Source of the DNA: Sphingomonas melonis
GTDB taxonomy: Bacteria; Pseudomonadota; Alphaproteobacteria; Sphingomonadales; Sphingomonadaceae
Assembly (NCBI RefSeq): GCF_013409985.1
Contig: NZ_JACCBY010000003.1
Coordinates: 434,001-498,000, forward strand
DNA: 64,000 nucleotides
Direction of reading: 5' to 3'
Shown here one piece after another: positions 32,269 through 45,100 of this stretch. The first letter of the stretch is position 1. Each line of letters starts with the position of its first letter. Below the pieces are notes generated by a model that saw nothing but the letters and a program-made list of their open reading frames with translations, was not told the DNA's origin and made no database searches. A program made the position numbers and the translations under genes.

Positions 32269-33309
32269 TCAGTCGTTCTTCATCGCCTCGATCAGCTTCT
32301 TGACCTCCTGGCTGCGGCCGCGCGGCAGGATCAGCACGTCGTTGCCGCTCGCCACGACGATCAGGTCGCTGACGCCGACCGCAGCGATGCGGATGCCGTC
32401 GGAGCGGATCAGGCAATTCTCGGTGTCGATCGCCAGCACGTCGCCGCGATGGACGTTGCCCCGCTCGTCGCAGTCGCTGATCGCATGCAGCGCGTCCCAG
32501 CTGCCGACGTCGCTCCAGCCCATCGCCACCGGCACGACGGCGACGCGCTCGGCCCGCTCCATCACCGCATAGTCGATTGAATCGGACGGCGACGCGCCGA
32601 ACGCCTCGGCATCGGGGTAGATGCGCGCGCCTTCGCGCCGGGCCTTGCTCATCGCATCCTGCGTCGCGGTCAGCATGCCGGGCGCATGGGCGGCGAGCGC
32701 GCCGAGGAAGATGTCGGCGCGGAACAGGAAGATGCCGCCATTCCAGGCGTGGTCGCCCGAGGCGAGCATCTCTTCGGCGCGCTCGCGGATCGGCTTCTCG
32801 ACGAAGCGGGCGACGCGGTGGACGCCCTGCGCGAGCGGCTCGCCGACCTTGATCCAGCCATAGCCGGTCTCGGGCGCATCGGGGGTGATACCGAAGGTGA
32901 CCAGCCAGCCGTCGGCGACCAGCGGCATCGCCGCCTCGATTGCGGCGTGGAAGGCCTCGACATCGGCGATGACATGGTCGGAGGGCATCACCAGCAACGC
33001 CTCTTCGCCCTTGGCGGCGAGCGCGGCGAGCGCGATCGCAGGGGCGGTGTTGCGGGCGACCGGCTCCAGGATCACCGCCTGCGGCGCCGCGCCGATGGCG
33101 TGCAGCTGTTCATCGATATGATCGGCATGCCGCGCGTTGGCGACGACGATCGGCGCCGCAAAGGCCTCGCCATGCGCCCGTTTCGCGGTCAGCTGCAGCA
33201 TGGTTTCCTCTGCGGTCAGCGCCAGCAGCTGCTTGGGCATTTCGGGGCGGGACATCGGCCACAAGCGGGTGCCGGACCCTCCGGAAAGGATCACAGGAAC
33301 GATCGTCAT
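32269..33309 (-). CDS. manC: Mannose-1-phosphate guanylyltransferase
   Basis: This is a 346-residue nucleotidyltransferase with the GDP-mannose pyrophosphorylase motif LSGGSGTRLWPMSR (residues 8-21), the FVEKP active-site segment, and NGGIFLFRADIFL. The C-terminal phosphomannose isomerase domain of bifunctional ManC/XanB (about 470 residues) is absent; the protein ends after the short beta-helical region. It makes GDP-mannose from mannose-1-phosphate and GTP for polysaccharide or glycan synthesis. The neighbouring EpsB-type sugar transferase, divergent and 160 bp away, fits a role in exopolysaccharide. The nearest AGGAG is 14 bp upstream, longer than usual. Confidence 0.93.
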   Translation of the reverse strand: MTIVPVILSGGSGTRLWPMSRPEMPKQLLALTAEETMLQLTAKRAHGEAFAAPIVVANARHADHIDEQLHAIGAAPQAVILEPVARNTAPAIALAALAAKGEEALLVMPSDHVIADVEAFHAAIEAAMPLVADGWLVTFGITPDAPETGYGWIKVGEPLAQGVHRVARFVEKPIRERAEEMLASGDHAWNGGIFLFRADIFLGALAAHAPGMLTATQDAMSKARREGARIYPDAEAFGASPSDSIDYAVMERAERVAVVPVAMGWSDVGSWDALHAISDCDERGNVHRGDVLAIDTENCLIRSDGIRIAAVGVSDLIVVASGNDVLILPRGRSQEVKKLIEAMKND

Positions 33310-33468
33310 GATGCGTGATTAACTCCTTGGGACGCGCATCCCTAACCGAAATGAAGCGCGCGCGAAACGATCCTTAAGAGCGCCTTGTTCAAGTTTTCTT
33401 TTCTTTTTTCTGCCACCTGCGGGATACCTGTCGGAAAAGCTTACAGACCGGCATGGGAGGATGACCGC

Positions 33469-34857
33469 ATGATCCGCCTGTTCAAGCATTATGTGCCCTA
33501 TGCCGTGCTGTTGCTCGGGGTGGTCGATGCGCTGCTGCTGATGACCTCGGCCGAGCTGGGCTGGGTGATCCGCGCGCATCAGATCGGCATGGCGGTCGAA
33601 CCGGTCACCACCCGGCTGCCGCAATTGTTCGCCTTCGCCGCGGCGTTGCAGATCGCGCTGATCGCGGTCGGCGCCTATGGCGTCGGTTCGTTCCTGTCGC
33701 TGCGGTTCGCCGCGGCGCGGCTGGCGGTGGCGATCCTGATCGGCGTCGCCTTCCTGTCGATCCTCTTCTTCCTGATCCCGCCGGTCGCGCTGTGGCGCTC
33801 GAACCTGGCCTATGCGACGCTGATCGCCGCGGTTCTGCTCGTCGTAGTGCGCGCGATGCTCAACCGGACGCTCGGCGGCGATACGTTCAAGCGGCGCATC
33901 ATCGTGCTGGGGGCGGGCCACCGCGCCGCCCGGATCGGCGCGCTCGCCGACCAGCCGGGCTCCAACGTCATCGTTGCCGGCTATGTGGCAATGGGCGAGG
34001 CCGATGCGGTCGTGCAGGGCGCGGTGCCGCGCGACGCCATTCCCAACCTGGCCGCGCACGTCGTCGATCATGGCGCGGGCGAGGTGGTGCTGGCGCTGGA
34101 GGAACGGCGCAACGCGCTGCCGCTCAAGGACCTGCTGCGCGTCCGCACCACCGGCGTCGCGGTCAGCGAGATCTCGACCTTCCTCGAACGCGAGACCGGG
34201 CGGATCGACCTCAATTCGGTCAATCCGTCATGGCTGATCTTTTCGGACGGCTTCGCCTCCGGCCGGATGCTGTCGAGCGTGTTCAAGCGCGCGTTCGACA
34301 TCGCCGCCAGCCTGCTGCTGCTCGGCCTGACGCTGCCGCTGATCCTGCTCACCGCCCTGGCGATCAAGGTCGAATCGCGCGGCCCGGCCTTCTACCGCCA
34401 GCGCCGCGTCGGCCTCTACAACCAGGCGTTCGACATCGTGAAGCTGCGCTCGATGCGCCAGGATGCCGAGGTCGCGGGCATGGCGGTGTGGGCCGAGAAG
34501 GACGACCCGCGCATCACCCGCATCGGCCGGATCATCCGCCTCGTCCGGATCGACGAACTGCCGCAAACCTGGGCGGTGCTGAAGGGGGAGATGAGCTTCG
34601 TCGGGCCGCGACCGGAACGACCGCAATTCGTCGAGCAGCTCGAACAGCAACTGCCCTTCTACGCCGAGCGCCACATGGTGAAGCCGGGGATCACCGGCTG
34701 GGCGCAGATCAACTATCCCTATGGCGCGTCGATCGAGGATGCCCGCCACAAGCTCGAATACGACCTGTATTACGCCAAGAACTATTCGCCCTTCCTCGAC
34801 CTGCTGATCCTCCTGCAGACGCTGCGTGTCGTGCTGTGGCCGGCGGGCGCGCGCTGA
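33469..34857 (+). CDS. Exopolysaccharide polyprenyl glycosylphosphotransferase (EpsB/TIGR03013 type)
   Basis: This is a 462-residue protein from ATG 33469 (GGGAGG 8 bp upstream); the longer upstream start lacks support. Four N-terminal transmembrane helices lead to a CoA-binding-like domain (IIVLGAGHRAARIG), then a fifth helix (ASLLLLGLTLPLILLTALAIKVESRGPAFYRQRRVG) and the catalytic sugar-phosphate transferase domain with KLRSMRQDAE, RIGRIIRLVRIDELPQTW, FVGPRPERPQFV and PGITGWAQI. It should transfer the first sugar phosphate to undecaprenyl phosphate. The TIGR03013 subgroup accompanies PEP-CTERM/exosortase systems; PrsK- and PrsR-like genes follow directly, which supports this assignment. Confidence 0.88.
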   Translation: MIRLFKHYVPYAVLLLGVVDALLLMTSAELGWVIRAHQIGMAVEPVTTRLPQLFAFAAALQIALIAVGAYGVGSFLSLRFAAARLAVAILIGVAFLSILFFLIPPVALWRSNLAYATLIAAVLLVVVRAMLNRTLGGDTFKRRIIVLGAGHRAARIGALADQPGSNVIVAGYVAMGEADAVVQGAVPRDAIPNLAAHVVDHGAGEVVLALEERRNALPLKDLLRVRTTGVAVSEISTFLERETGRIDLNSVNPSWLIFSDGFASGRMLSSVFKRAFDIAASLLLLGLTLPLILLTALAIKVESRGPAFYRQRRVGLYNQAFDIVKLRSMRQDAEVAGMAVWAEKDDPRITRIGRIIRLVRIDELPQTWAVLKGEMSFVGPRPERPQFVEQLEQQLPFYAERHMVKPGITGWAQINYPYGASIEDARHKLEYDLYYAKNYSPFLDLLILLQTLRVVLWPAGAR

Positions 34858-34861
34858 GCCG

Positions 34862-36879
34862 ATGGCGGCGCTGATCCTCTGGGGCCACGCGCTGGCCGCG
34901 CTGGCGTTCGGGCTGCTCGCGCTCGGTGCACTGCGCCGGCCGCGCGACGGCGGCGCCCGCCATGGCCTGACCGTCGCCTGCATCCTGACCGCCTTGTGGG
35001 CGCTCGCGGTGGCGGGCATCGGCGTCGGCGATGTCGCCGCGCGGCTGGGCGAGTCGCTGCGCAACCTCGTCTGGCTGGCGGTGCTGGCGACCTTGGTCCG
35101 GCAGGGGCGCAGCGGCAGCGTCGCGCTCTATGCCGTCTATGCCGTCGCCGCCGGCATCACCGCCGCCGCCGGCCTGCTCGCCATTATCGCCACGCTGCCG
35201 CTGGCGCGCGAGGCGCTGGCGGCGCTCGAGGCGATGCGGCTGATCGCGGGCATGCTCGCGGCGGTGGCCGGGATGATGCTCGCGCATCAGGTCGCGGTCG
35301 GCGACGCGGCGCGGCGTCCGGAGCCGGCGGTGCAGATCGCGGTCGCGCTCGGCGGGATATGGGGAGTCGACCTGCTCGTCGCGTTGCTCGGCTATGGCCT
35401 CGGCGCGGTGCCGGCGGGGGCGATCGCGCTGCGCGGCTTCGTCGTGACCGGCGCGGCGCTGATCCTCGCCACCCGCCGCGGCGAGCGCAGTCTCGCCGTT
35501 TCGCACGGCATCGTGCTGCGCTTCGTCTCGGTGGCGGCGGTGCTGCTCTACGCCGCGCTAACCGTCCTGCTGACCCAGGTCGCCGAGCGGTATGCCGGCA
35601 GCACCGTGCGCATCGTCCAGACCGCGATCGTGCTCGGCGCGACCACCGCGCTGATGACGCTGCTGTCGACGCCGTGGCTGCGCGCCTGGCTCAAGGTGAA
35701 GGTGGCCAAGCATTTCTTCCGCCACCGCTATGATTACCGCGCCGAATGGCAGCGCTTCACCGCGACGCTGGGCACGCCGGGCGCGGGCGCCGATCCGCTC
35801 GACCTGCGCATCGTCCGCGCGATTGCCGATCTCACCGGCTCGCCGTCCGGCGTGCTGCTGGTGCCGGAGGGCAGCGGCCTCGGGCCCGGCGCCGCCTGGC
35901 ACTGGGGCGATGCGGGGACGATCGACGCCGGCCTGCGCGACCACCTTGCCGCCAGCGCCCGCATCGTCGAACTCGATCAGGTCCGCCGCGGTGAGGCACC
36001 GGTTGAGGAAGCCGCGGCGATCCCGCGCTGGCTGGCCGACCATCCCCACGCCTGGGCGCTCGTCCCGCTGATCCACGGCACCAGCCTGATCGGCGTCATC
36101 CTGCTCGGCCGGCCGCCGTTCGAGCGTGCGCTCGACTGGGAAGACCTCGACCTGTTGCGCGTCGCCGGGCGGCAGGCGGCGAGCTACCTCGCCGAGGATC
36201 GCGCCCATGCCGCGCTCGCCGACGCGGCACGGTTCGACGAGTTCAACCGCCGCTTTGCGTTCATCATGCACGACATCAAGAATCTGGTCAGTGGCCTAAG
36301 CCTGGTGGCGCGCAATGCGGAGCGCCATGCCGACAATCCCGAATTCCGCGCCGACATGGTCGAGACGCTGAAGGACTCCGCCGCCCGCATGAACGCGCTG
36401 CTCGCCCGCCTGTCGCAGCACCACCGCGCCACGCCGGAGCCGTTGCAGCCGGTCGATCTCGCCACGCTCGCCTTGCGCCTCGCCGCCAGCCGCCGCGCCC
36501 AGCATCCGGTGCGCGTCGCAGGGCAGGGGACGGCACTCGCCCAGCCCGGCCGGCTCGAACAATTGCTGGGCCACCTGCTCCAGAACGCGATCGAGGCGAG
36601 CCCACCGTCCGCCACCATCGCGCTCGTCGCCGGCATCGGCGAGGATGGCGCCTATATCGACGTGATCGACGCCGGCTGCGGGATGAGCGCCGCCTTCGTC
36701 CGCGACCAGCTGTTCCGCCCCTTCGCCTCGTCCAAGCCCGGCGGCTTCGGCATCGGCGCCTATGAGGCGCGGCAACTGGCCGAGGATATGGGCGGCACGC
36801 TCGACGTGGCGAGCCGCGAAGGCGAGGGCACCCGCTTCCGCCTGACCCTGCCCGCCGCGCGCGCCCTGGAGCATGCCGC

Positions 36880-36883
<4 letters not shown>
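34862..36883 (+). CDS. prsK: PrsK-like membrane sensor histidine kinase
   Basis: This is a 673-residue kinase starting at ATG 34862, 4 bp after the sugar transferase stop. About eight N-terminal transmembrane helices (residues about 1-285) are followed by a GAF-like domain (about 320-470) and a kinase core with the phospho-acceptor in FAFIMHDIKNLVSGLSLV, the N box LLQNAIEAS and G boxes DAGCGMS and GFGIGAYEA. The architecture (multi-TM, GAF, HDIKN box) matches PrsK of PEP-CTERM/exosortase regulatory systems. Its stop overlaps the start of the PrsR-like gene by 4 bp. The signal sensed is unknown. Confidence 0.85.
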
Positions 36884-38227
<1,344 letters not shown>

Positions 38228-38235
<8 letters not shown>

Positions 38236-40219
38236 GCGGCGCTACCCGCTGTTGCACGGCAGGCGCCGCCGCCGCCGGATCGCATGGCCGCGGCTGCGCC
38301 GGGGGCAGGTGATCGCGCTTGCCGTGCTGCTGCTGGCGGCCGCCGCCGTGGCCGGGCTCGCGCTGCGTCCCGCCCCGCGCGCCGATCCCGTCGTCGCGCT
38401 GCGCGATGCACGGACCGCCTTTCGCATCGGCAATTACAGCGCCGCGCGCAATCATGCGCTGGCCGCGCTCGCCGGAGCGCCCCGGTCGCAGCCGGCGCTG
38501 CTGCTGCTCGCCCGCGCCTATCTGCGGCTCGGCGACGGGGTCGCGGCGGAGGGGGCGCTGAGCCGCGCCCGCGCCCTGCGCATCCCGCCGGCCGCGATCG
38601 CCGGCTTGCGGGCGCAGGCGCGCGTGCTTCAGTCCGACCTGCAAGGCGCGATCGACACCGCGGCGCTCGCCCCGGCTGGTGACGGCGACGCGATCCGCGC
38701 CCGTGCCCGCGCGCTGGCGATGCAGGGCGACAGTGGCGGCGGCGTACAGGCGCTCACCGGCCATCTGGCGATTGCCCCCGGCGACGCCGCCGCCTGGACC
38801 GATCTCGGCCGCATCCGCCTCGACGCCGGCGAGATCGCCGCCGCAGCGGATGCCGCGGGGCGTGCGCAGCGCCTCGCGCCCGGCGATCCCGTCGCGCTCG
38901 CGCTGCAGGCCGAGATCGTCCGCACCCGCTATGGCCCGATCGCGGCGCTGCCCTGGTTCGAAGCGGCGCTGGCGCGCGACGCATATTATCATCCAGCGCT
39001 GATCGAATATGCCGCCACGCTGGGCGAGGTCGGGCGCAACGCCGATATGCTCGCCGCCACCCGCCGTGCGCTCGCGGCGCGACCGGCCAGTCCGCAGGCC
39101 TTCTACCTTCAGGCGGTGCTCGCCGCGCGCGCCGGCCGCGTCGAACTGGCGCGCGACCTGCTCCAGCGGGCGGGCGACGGCATCGGCACCCTGCCGGGGG
39201 CGGCGCTGCTCGGCGGCGGTCTCGATGTCGCGCGCGGCCGGACCGAGCGCGCGATCGGCAGCTGGCGGCAGCTCGCGACCGACCAGCCGATGAACATCGC
39301 CGTTCGCCGGCTGCTTGGCGCGGCGCTGTTGCGGTCCGGCGATGTGCAGGGCGCGCTCGATCAGCTGCAACCGATCGCGCTGCGCGACGACGCCGATGCC
39401 TATACGCTGACGCTCGTCGCCCGCGCCTTCGAGGCGAGCGGCAACCGTATCGTCGCTGCGCGCTATCTCGACCGCGCCGCGCTCGGCGCGCACGGCAACC
39501 CCGCCGCGTTCGCCAGCGACGACGATCCGGGAACCTTGCTCGCGCAGGCGCGGCAGGACCCGGGCGATCCCAATTATCGGCTCGGCATCATCCGCGCCCA
39601 GCTCGATCGTGGCGACGTCGCCGGCGCGATCCTGCGCGCCCGCGGCCTTGCCGCCGCAAGCCCCGGCGCACCCGCCGCGCAACTTGCGCTGGCCGATGCG
39701 CTCGCGGTCGGCGGACGCTTTGCCGAGGCGGCGCAGCTGTATGCCCGTGCCGCCGGTCTCGCCTTCGACGAGCCGACGATGCTGCGGCTGGTCGATGCCT
39801 GGGGTCGCGCCGCCCGCCCGCGCGAGGCAGCGGCGGCCTTGTCGCTGTACCTCGGCCAGAATCCGCAGAGCCTGACCGGCCGCCGCATCCTTGGCCATTG
39901 GCAGGTGCGCAATGGCGCGATGGAGGCCGCGATCGAAACGCTGGAGAGCGTCCGCCGTCTCGCCGGCAACCGCGACGCGGCGCTGCTTGCCGACCTCGCG
40001 CTGGCCTATGCCGGCGGCGCGGATGGCGCGGTGGCGCGCGCTTATGGCCAGGCCGCCTATCGGCTGGCGCCGATGAACGCGGCGGTGTGCGATGCCTATG
40101 CGGTGGCGCTCGCCGCCGCCGGCGACCTTGCCGGCGCGCGCCAGCTCGCGGTCAAGGCGGTGGCGCTCGCGCCCGGCGATCCCGTCATCGCGGCGCATGC
40201 CAGGCGGATCGCCGCCTGA
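38228..40219 (+). CDS. Membrane-anchored TPR protein (PrsT-like)
   Basis: This 663-residue protein begins with a strongly basic tract (RRRRRRIAW), one transmembrane helix (about residues 29-48), and then about fifteen degenerate TPR-like helical repeats (for example ALLLLARAYLRLGDGVAAEGAL and AAWTDLGRIRLDAGEIAAAADAA). It probably lies in the periplasm anchored to the inner membrane. The start overlaps the end of PrsR by 8 bp. Exosortase/PEP-CTERM loci often contain a TPR lipoprotein, PrsT; this one is shorter, lacks a lipobox and may be an analogue. Binding partners are unknown. Confidence 0.7.
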
Positions 40220-40247
40220 CCGCTTGCACCCGCGCAGGCGCGCGGTC

Positions 40248-41099
40248 ATGACCGCCGCCATGACCGATCCCCTGGAGCGTATCGCCGCGGCGCTCGACCG
40301 TCTCGCGCCACCGCCGCCGGCCAGCGACGATCCGCTGGCGCATCCCGCCTATGTCTGGCGTGACGGTGCGTTGACCGCGGCGCGGGCGTTCGCGCCCTTG
40401 CCGCTCGACCTGCTCATCGGCGTCGATCGCCAGCGCGATGCGCTGATCGAGACGCTGCGCCGTCTCGCCGCCGGCGCGGCGGCGCAGGACGTGCTGCTCT
40501 GGGGCGCGCGCGGCACCGGCAAATCGGCGCTCGTCAAGGCAGCGACCGGCGCGGTGCAGGCAGAAGGCGGCGCGATCGCGCTTGTCGAGGTCGCCGCGCT
40601 CGACGCGCTCCCGCAATTGTTCACCCGACTGGCCCCGCTCCCCCGCGCCTTCGCCCTGTTCCTCGACGATCTCGGCATCGATGTGCCCGCGGAAGCGCGG
40701 ACGTTGCGCTCGCTGCTGGAGGGCGGGGCGGAGGCGCGGCCCGACAATGTGCGGCTGCTCGTCACCGCCAACCGCCGCCATCTCGTCGTGCGCGACATCG
40801 CCGAGCAGAGCGGCGGCGGTGCGGGGAACGAGCCGCGGCCGATCAACCCGCGCGACAGTATCGACGATCAGCTTGCGCTCGCCGACCGCTTCGGCCTCAG
40901 CCTCGGCTTTCACGCGCTCGATCAGGACGGCTATTGCGCGATCGTCGCGGCCTATGCGGCGCGCTACGATCTTCCGTTCGACGCGGCGGAGGCGATCAAC
41001 TGGGCGACCCGCCGCGGCAGCCGGTCCGGACGCGTGGCATGGCAATATGTTACCGAACTTGCCGGCCGCCTTGGCCGAAGCTTGCGCGAGATTAGGTAA
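40248..41099 (+). CDS. DUF815 ATPase
   Basis: This is a 283-residue P-loop protein starting at ATG 40248 (ATG 40260 is an alternative). Walker A is GARGTGKSALVKA and Walker B FALFLDDLGID; the sensor-like LLVTANRRHLV and the C-terminal GRVAWQYVTELAGRLGR match DUF815, a family of ATPases related to the AAA+ group without assigned function. It lies 28 bp after the TPR gene on the same strand, so it may be co-transcribed with the PrsKR unit, although such linkage is not a known feature of that system. Confidence 0.78.
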   Translation: MTAAMTDPLERIAAALDRLAPPPPASDDPLAHPAYVWRDGALTAARAFAPLPLDLLIGVDRQRDALIETLRRLAAGAAAQDVLLWGARGTGKSALVKAATGAVQAEGGAIALVEVAALDALPQLFTRLAPLPRAFALFLDDLGIDVPAEARTLRSLLEGGAEARPDNVRLLVTANRRHLVVRDIAEQSGGGAGNEPRPINPRDSIDDQLALADRFGLSLGFHALDQDGYCAIVAAYAARYDLPFDAAEAINWATRRGSRSGRVAWQYVTELAGRLGRSLREIR

Positions 41100-41161
41100 A
41101 ACGTTGTCATTGCTACGCCATAGAACTTGACAGCATTGGCCCGAGGCGGCTCAGTCGCCGC

Positions 41162-42171
41162 GTGTCGCGGCTGAGTGAACTCGATTTGACTGTTCGACTC
41201 GCGCCCACCGTGCCGCGGGCCGTGACGCAATGTGGCGTCGGCGTGCTCGCCGCGGCGACTGCCTTGCTGATCTATACCGCGCTCGATCGTCTCACCGTCG
41301 GCGACGGCGCGCCGTTCGCCTTGTGCTTCCCGGCGATGATGCTGGCGACGCTGTTCGCGCGGTGGCAGGCGGGGGCGATCGCCGCGACGCTGGGCATCGC
41401 CTATGCGTGGCTCTTCATCTTCCCGTCGACCGCGCATTTCGATGTGCCGGATCGCGCCGCGATGGTGACGGTCGCCTTCATCATCGTCGCGGCGATCGTG
41501 ACCATCGCCACCGCCGAACTGTTCCGCCGCGCCGTCTGCCGCGCGACGATGGAGCGCGATCAGGAGATCGCCGACCGCGACCTGCTGTTGCAGGAGATCG
41601 ACCATCGCATGAAGAACAATTTCGCGATCGTCGCCTCGATCCTCGACATCCAGCGCCGCCGGTCGGAGGGCGAGGCGGCGGACGCGCTCGGCACCGCGCT
41701 GGCACGGGTCGAAAGCATCGCACGGGCGCACCGCCACCTCTATCGCGGCGCCGGGCAAAGCGACGCGGTGCAGATGCGCGGCTATCTCGGCGATCTCTGC
41801 TCGGCTTTGGCCGACGCCCTGCTGCTGCGCGGCGGCATCTCGCTCGCCTGTTCGAGCGACGAGGTGGAGGTGCCACGCGACCGTGCCGTCTCGATCGGGC
41901 TGGTCGTCAACGAACTCGTCACCAACGCCGCCAAGCACGCCTTCGGCGGCCGCGCCGGCGGTACGATCACCGTCGGCTTCCGCCAGCGGCCCGGCGGCTG
42001 GACGCTGATCGTCAGCGACGACGGCGTCGGCATGCCCGCGACCGCCGCGCCGGCAGGCCTCGACCATGGTCTCGGCTCGCGCCTCATCCCCGCCTTCGCG
42101 CGACAGTCGGGCGGCACGCTCGCCACCGACAGTGGCCCGGAGGGCACGACGGTGACGATGGACCTGCCGGC

Positions 42172-42175
<4 letters not shown>
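41162..42175 (+). CDS. Sensor histidine kinase, DUF4118-HisKA_2 type
   Basis: This is a 337-residue kinase starting at GTG 41162. Residues about 18-125 form a DUF4118-like bundle of four helices (as in KdpD). The phosphorylation domain EIDHRMKNNFAIVASIL is HisKA_2, with RAHRHLYRG, then an HATPase_c domain with VVNELVTNAAKHAF, SDDGVGMP and GLGSRL. HWE/HisKA_2 kinases of this type often act in the general stress response of alphaproteobacteria; no partner regulator is adjacent. Its TAG stop shares bases with the TAG of the convergent Uup gene. Confidence 0.88.
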
Positions 42176-43950
<1,775 letters not shown>

Positions 43951-43998
43951 GGCCGGGGCAGGTAGGGGGCGGAAGCGCCCGCGGCAAGCGCGGCCGCA

Positions 43999-44021
43999 CG
44001 CCGTCTGGGAACCGGACGGCG
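43999..44021. other. Hairpin CGCCGTC-N9-GACGGCG
   Basis: A perfect 7-bp inverted repeat between the divergent Uup and PepSY genes. There is no T tract, so it may be structural or a regulator site. Confidence 0.3.
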
Positions 44022-44085
44022 GCTGAATGCTTTGCGACTGCTCCATTCACAGGCTGTTCAATGCCTTCCGCCTATGCCAGTCCTC

Positions 44086-44394
44086 ATGAAGATGGTCGTG
44101 CCCCTGATGTTCCTCGCGATGGTCGCTGCCGTGTCCCCCGCCATCGCGGCGGCGCCCGACCAGCGGCGCAGCGACCAGGCGCGCGCCTATGACGCCCGGC
44201 GCAAGGGCGAGGTGCTGTCGCCGCGCGCGATCGAGGCCCGCGTCATCCCGACGATGAAGGGCTATGAATATCTCGGCTTCGACCTCGATTTCAGCAGTGC
44301 GGTTTACACGCTGAAATTCATGCGCGATGGCGTCGTCGTCTGGGTCGATGTCGACGGCCGATCGGGCCAGATCATCGGCCGCACCGGAAATTAA
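44086..44394 (+). CDS. PepSY-domain secreted protein
   Basis: This protein of 102 residues from ATG 44086 starts with a signal peptide (MKMVVPLMFLAMVAAVSPAIAA). The mature part has the PepSY features EARVIPTMKGYEYLGFDLDF, YTLKFMRDGVVVWVDVDGRSGQIIG. PepSY domains are thought to inhibit or sense peptidases or ligands outside the cytoplasm. The gene is 10 bp upstream of a PhoP/OmpR-type regulator and kinase, and forms the common PepSY-response regulator-kinase unit. A second start at 44074 is possible. Confidence 0.8.
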   Translation: MKMVVPLMFLAMVAAVSPAIAAAPDQRRSDQARAYDARRKGEVLSPRAIEARVIPTMKGYEYLGFDLDFSSAVYTLKFMRDGVVVWVDVDGRSGQIIGRTGN

Positions 44395-44404
44395 GGGGGA
44401 CCAT

Positions 44405-45070
44405 ATGCGCGTTCTGATCGTCGAGGACGAGCCGAACCTCGGCCAGCAGCTCAAGAACACCCTCGAAGGTGCCGGCTATGCGATCGATCTCGCCACCGAT
44501 GGCGAGGAGGGGCATTTCCTCGGCTCGACCGAGAATTACGATGCGATCGTGCTCGACCTCGGCCTGCCCGAGATCGACGGGCTGACCGTGCTCGACCGCT
44601 GGCGCAAGGAGGGCAAGACGATGCCCGTCCTCGTCCTCACCGCGCGCGACAGCTGGTCCGACAAGGTAGCCGGGCTCGATGCCGGCGCCGACGATTATGT
44701 CGCCAAGCCGTTCCAGACCGAGGAACTGATCGCCCGCCTGCGCGCGCTGATCCGCCGCGCCTCGGGCAACGCCTCGTCGGAGCTGACCGCGGGCGACGTT
44801 CGCCTCGACACGCGCTCGGGCAAGGTCACCAAGGCCGGCGAGCCGGTCAAGCTGACCGCGCAGGAATACAAGCTGCTCAGCTACCTGCTGCATCACAAGG
44901 GCAAGGTGGTCAGCCGCACCGAGCTGATCGAACATATCTACGATCAGGATTTCGATCGCGATTCGAACACGATCGAAGTGTTCGTCACGCGCATCCGCAA
45001 GAAGCTGGGGCAGGACGTGATCACCACGATCCGCGGCCTCGGCTACAGCCTCGAAGACCCCGACGCCTGA
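44405..45070 (+). CDS. OmpR/PhoP-type response regulator
   Basis: This is a 221-residue protein with a receiver domain (acidic pocket Glu7-Asp8, phospho-acceptor Asp51 in VLDLGLPEIDG, conserved Lys in VAKPF) and a winged-helix DNA-binding domain (LTAQEYKLLSYLLHH, FVTRIRKKLGQDVITTIRGLGYSL). ATG 44405 is preceded by AAGGGGGACC. It follows the PepSY gene and precedes the kinase gene by 30 bp. PhoP-like regulators of envelope stress or divalent-cation response are the nearest match. Confidence 0.93.
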   Translation: MRVLIVEDEPNLGQQLKNTLEGAGYAIDLATDGEEGHFLGSTENYDAIVLDLGLPEIDGLTVLDRWRKEGKTMPVLVLTARDSWSDKVAGLDAGADDYVAKPFQTEELIARLRALIRRASGNASSELTAGDVRLDTRSGKVTKAGEPVKLTAQEYKLLSYLLHHKGKVVSRTELIEHIYDQDFDRDSNTIEVFVTRIRKKLGQDVITTIRGLGYSLEDPDA

Positions 45071-45100
45071 TCGCTGCGGCGAACCGAAGGCCTGACCGTC

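Noticed and set aside
33310..33468. A sigma-54 promoter (-24 GG, -12 GC) in front of the EpsB-type gene for the PrsR-like activator.
   Set aside because: I found no GGCAC-N5-TTGC-like sequence in the region; the AT-rich pyrimidine stretch near 33390 is not a match.
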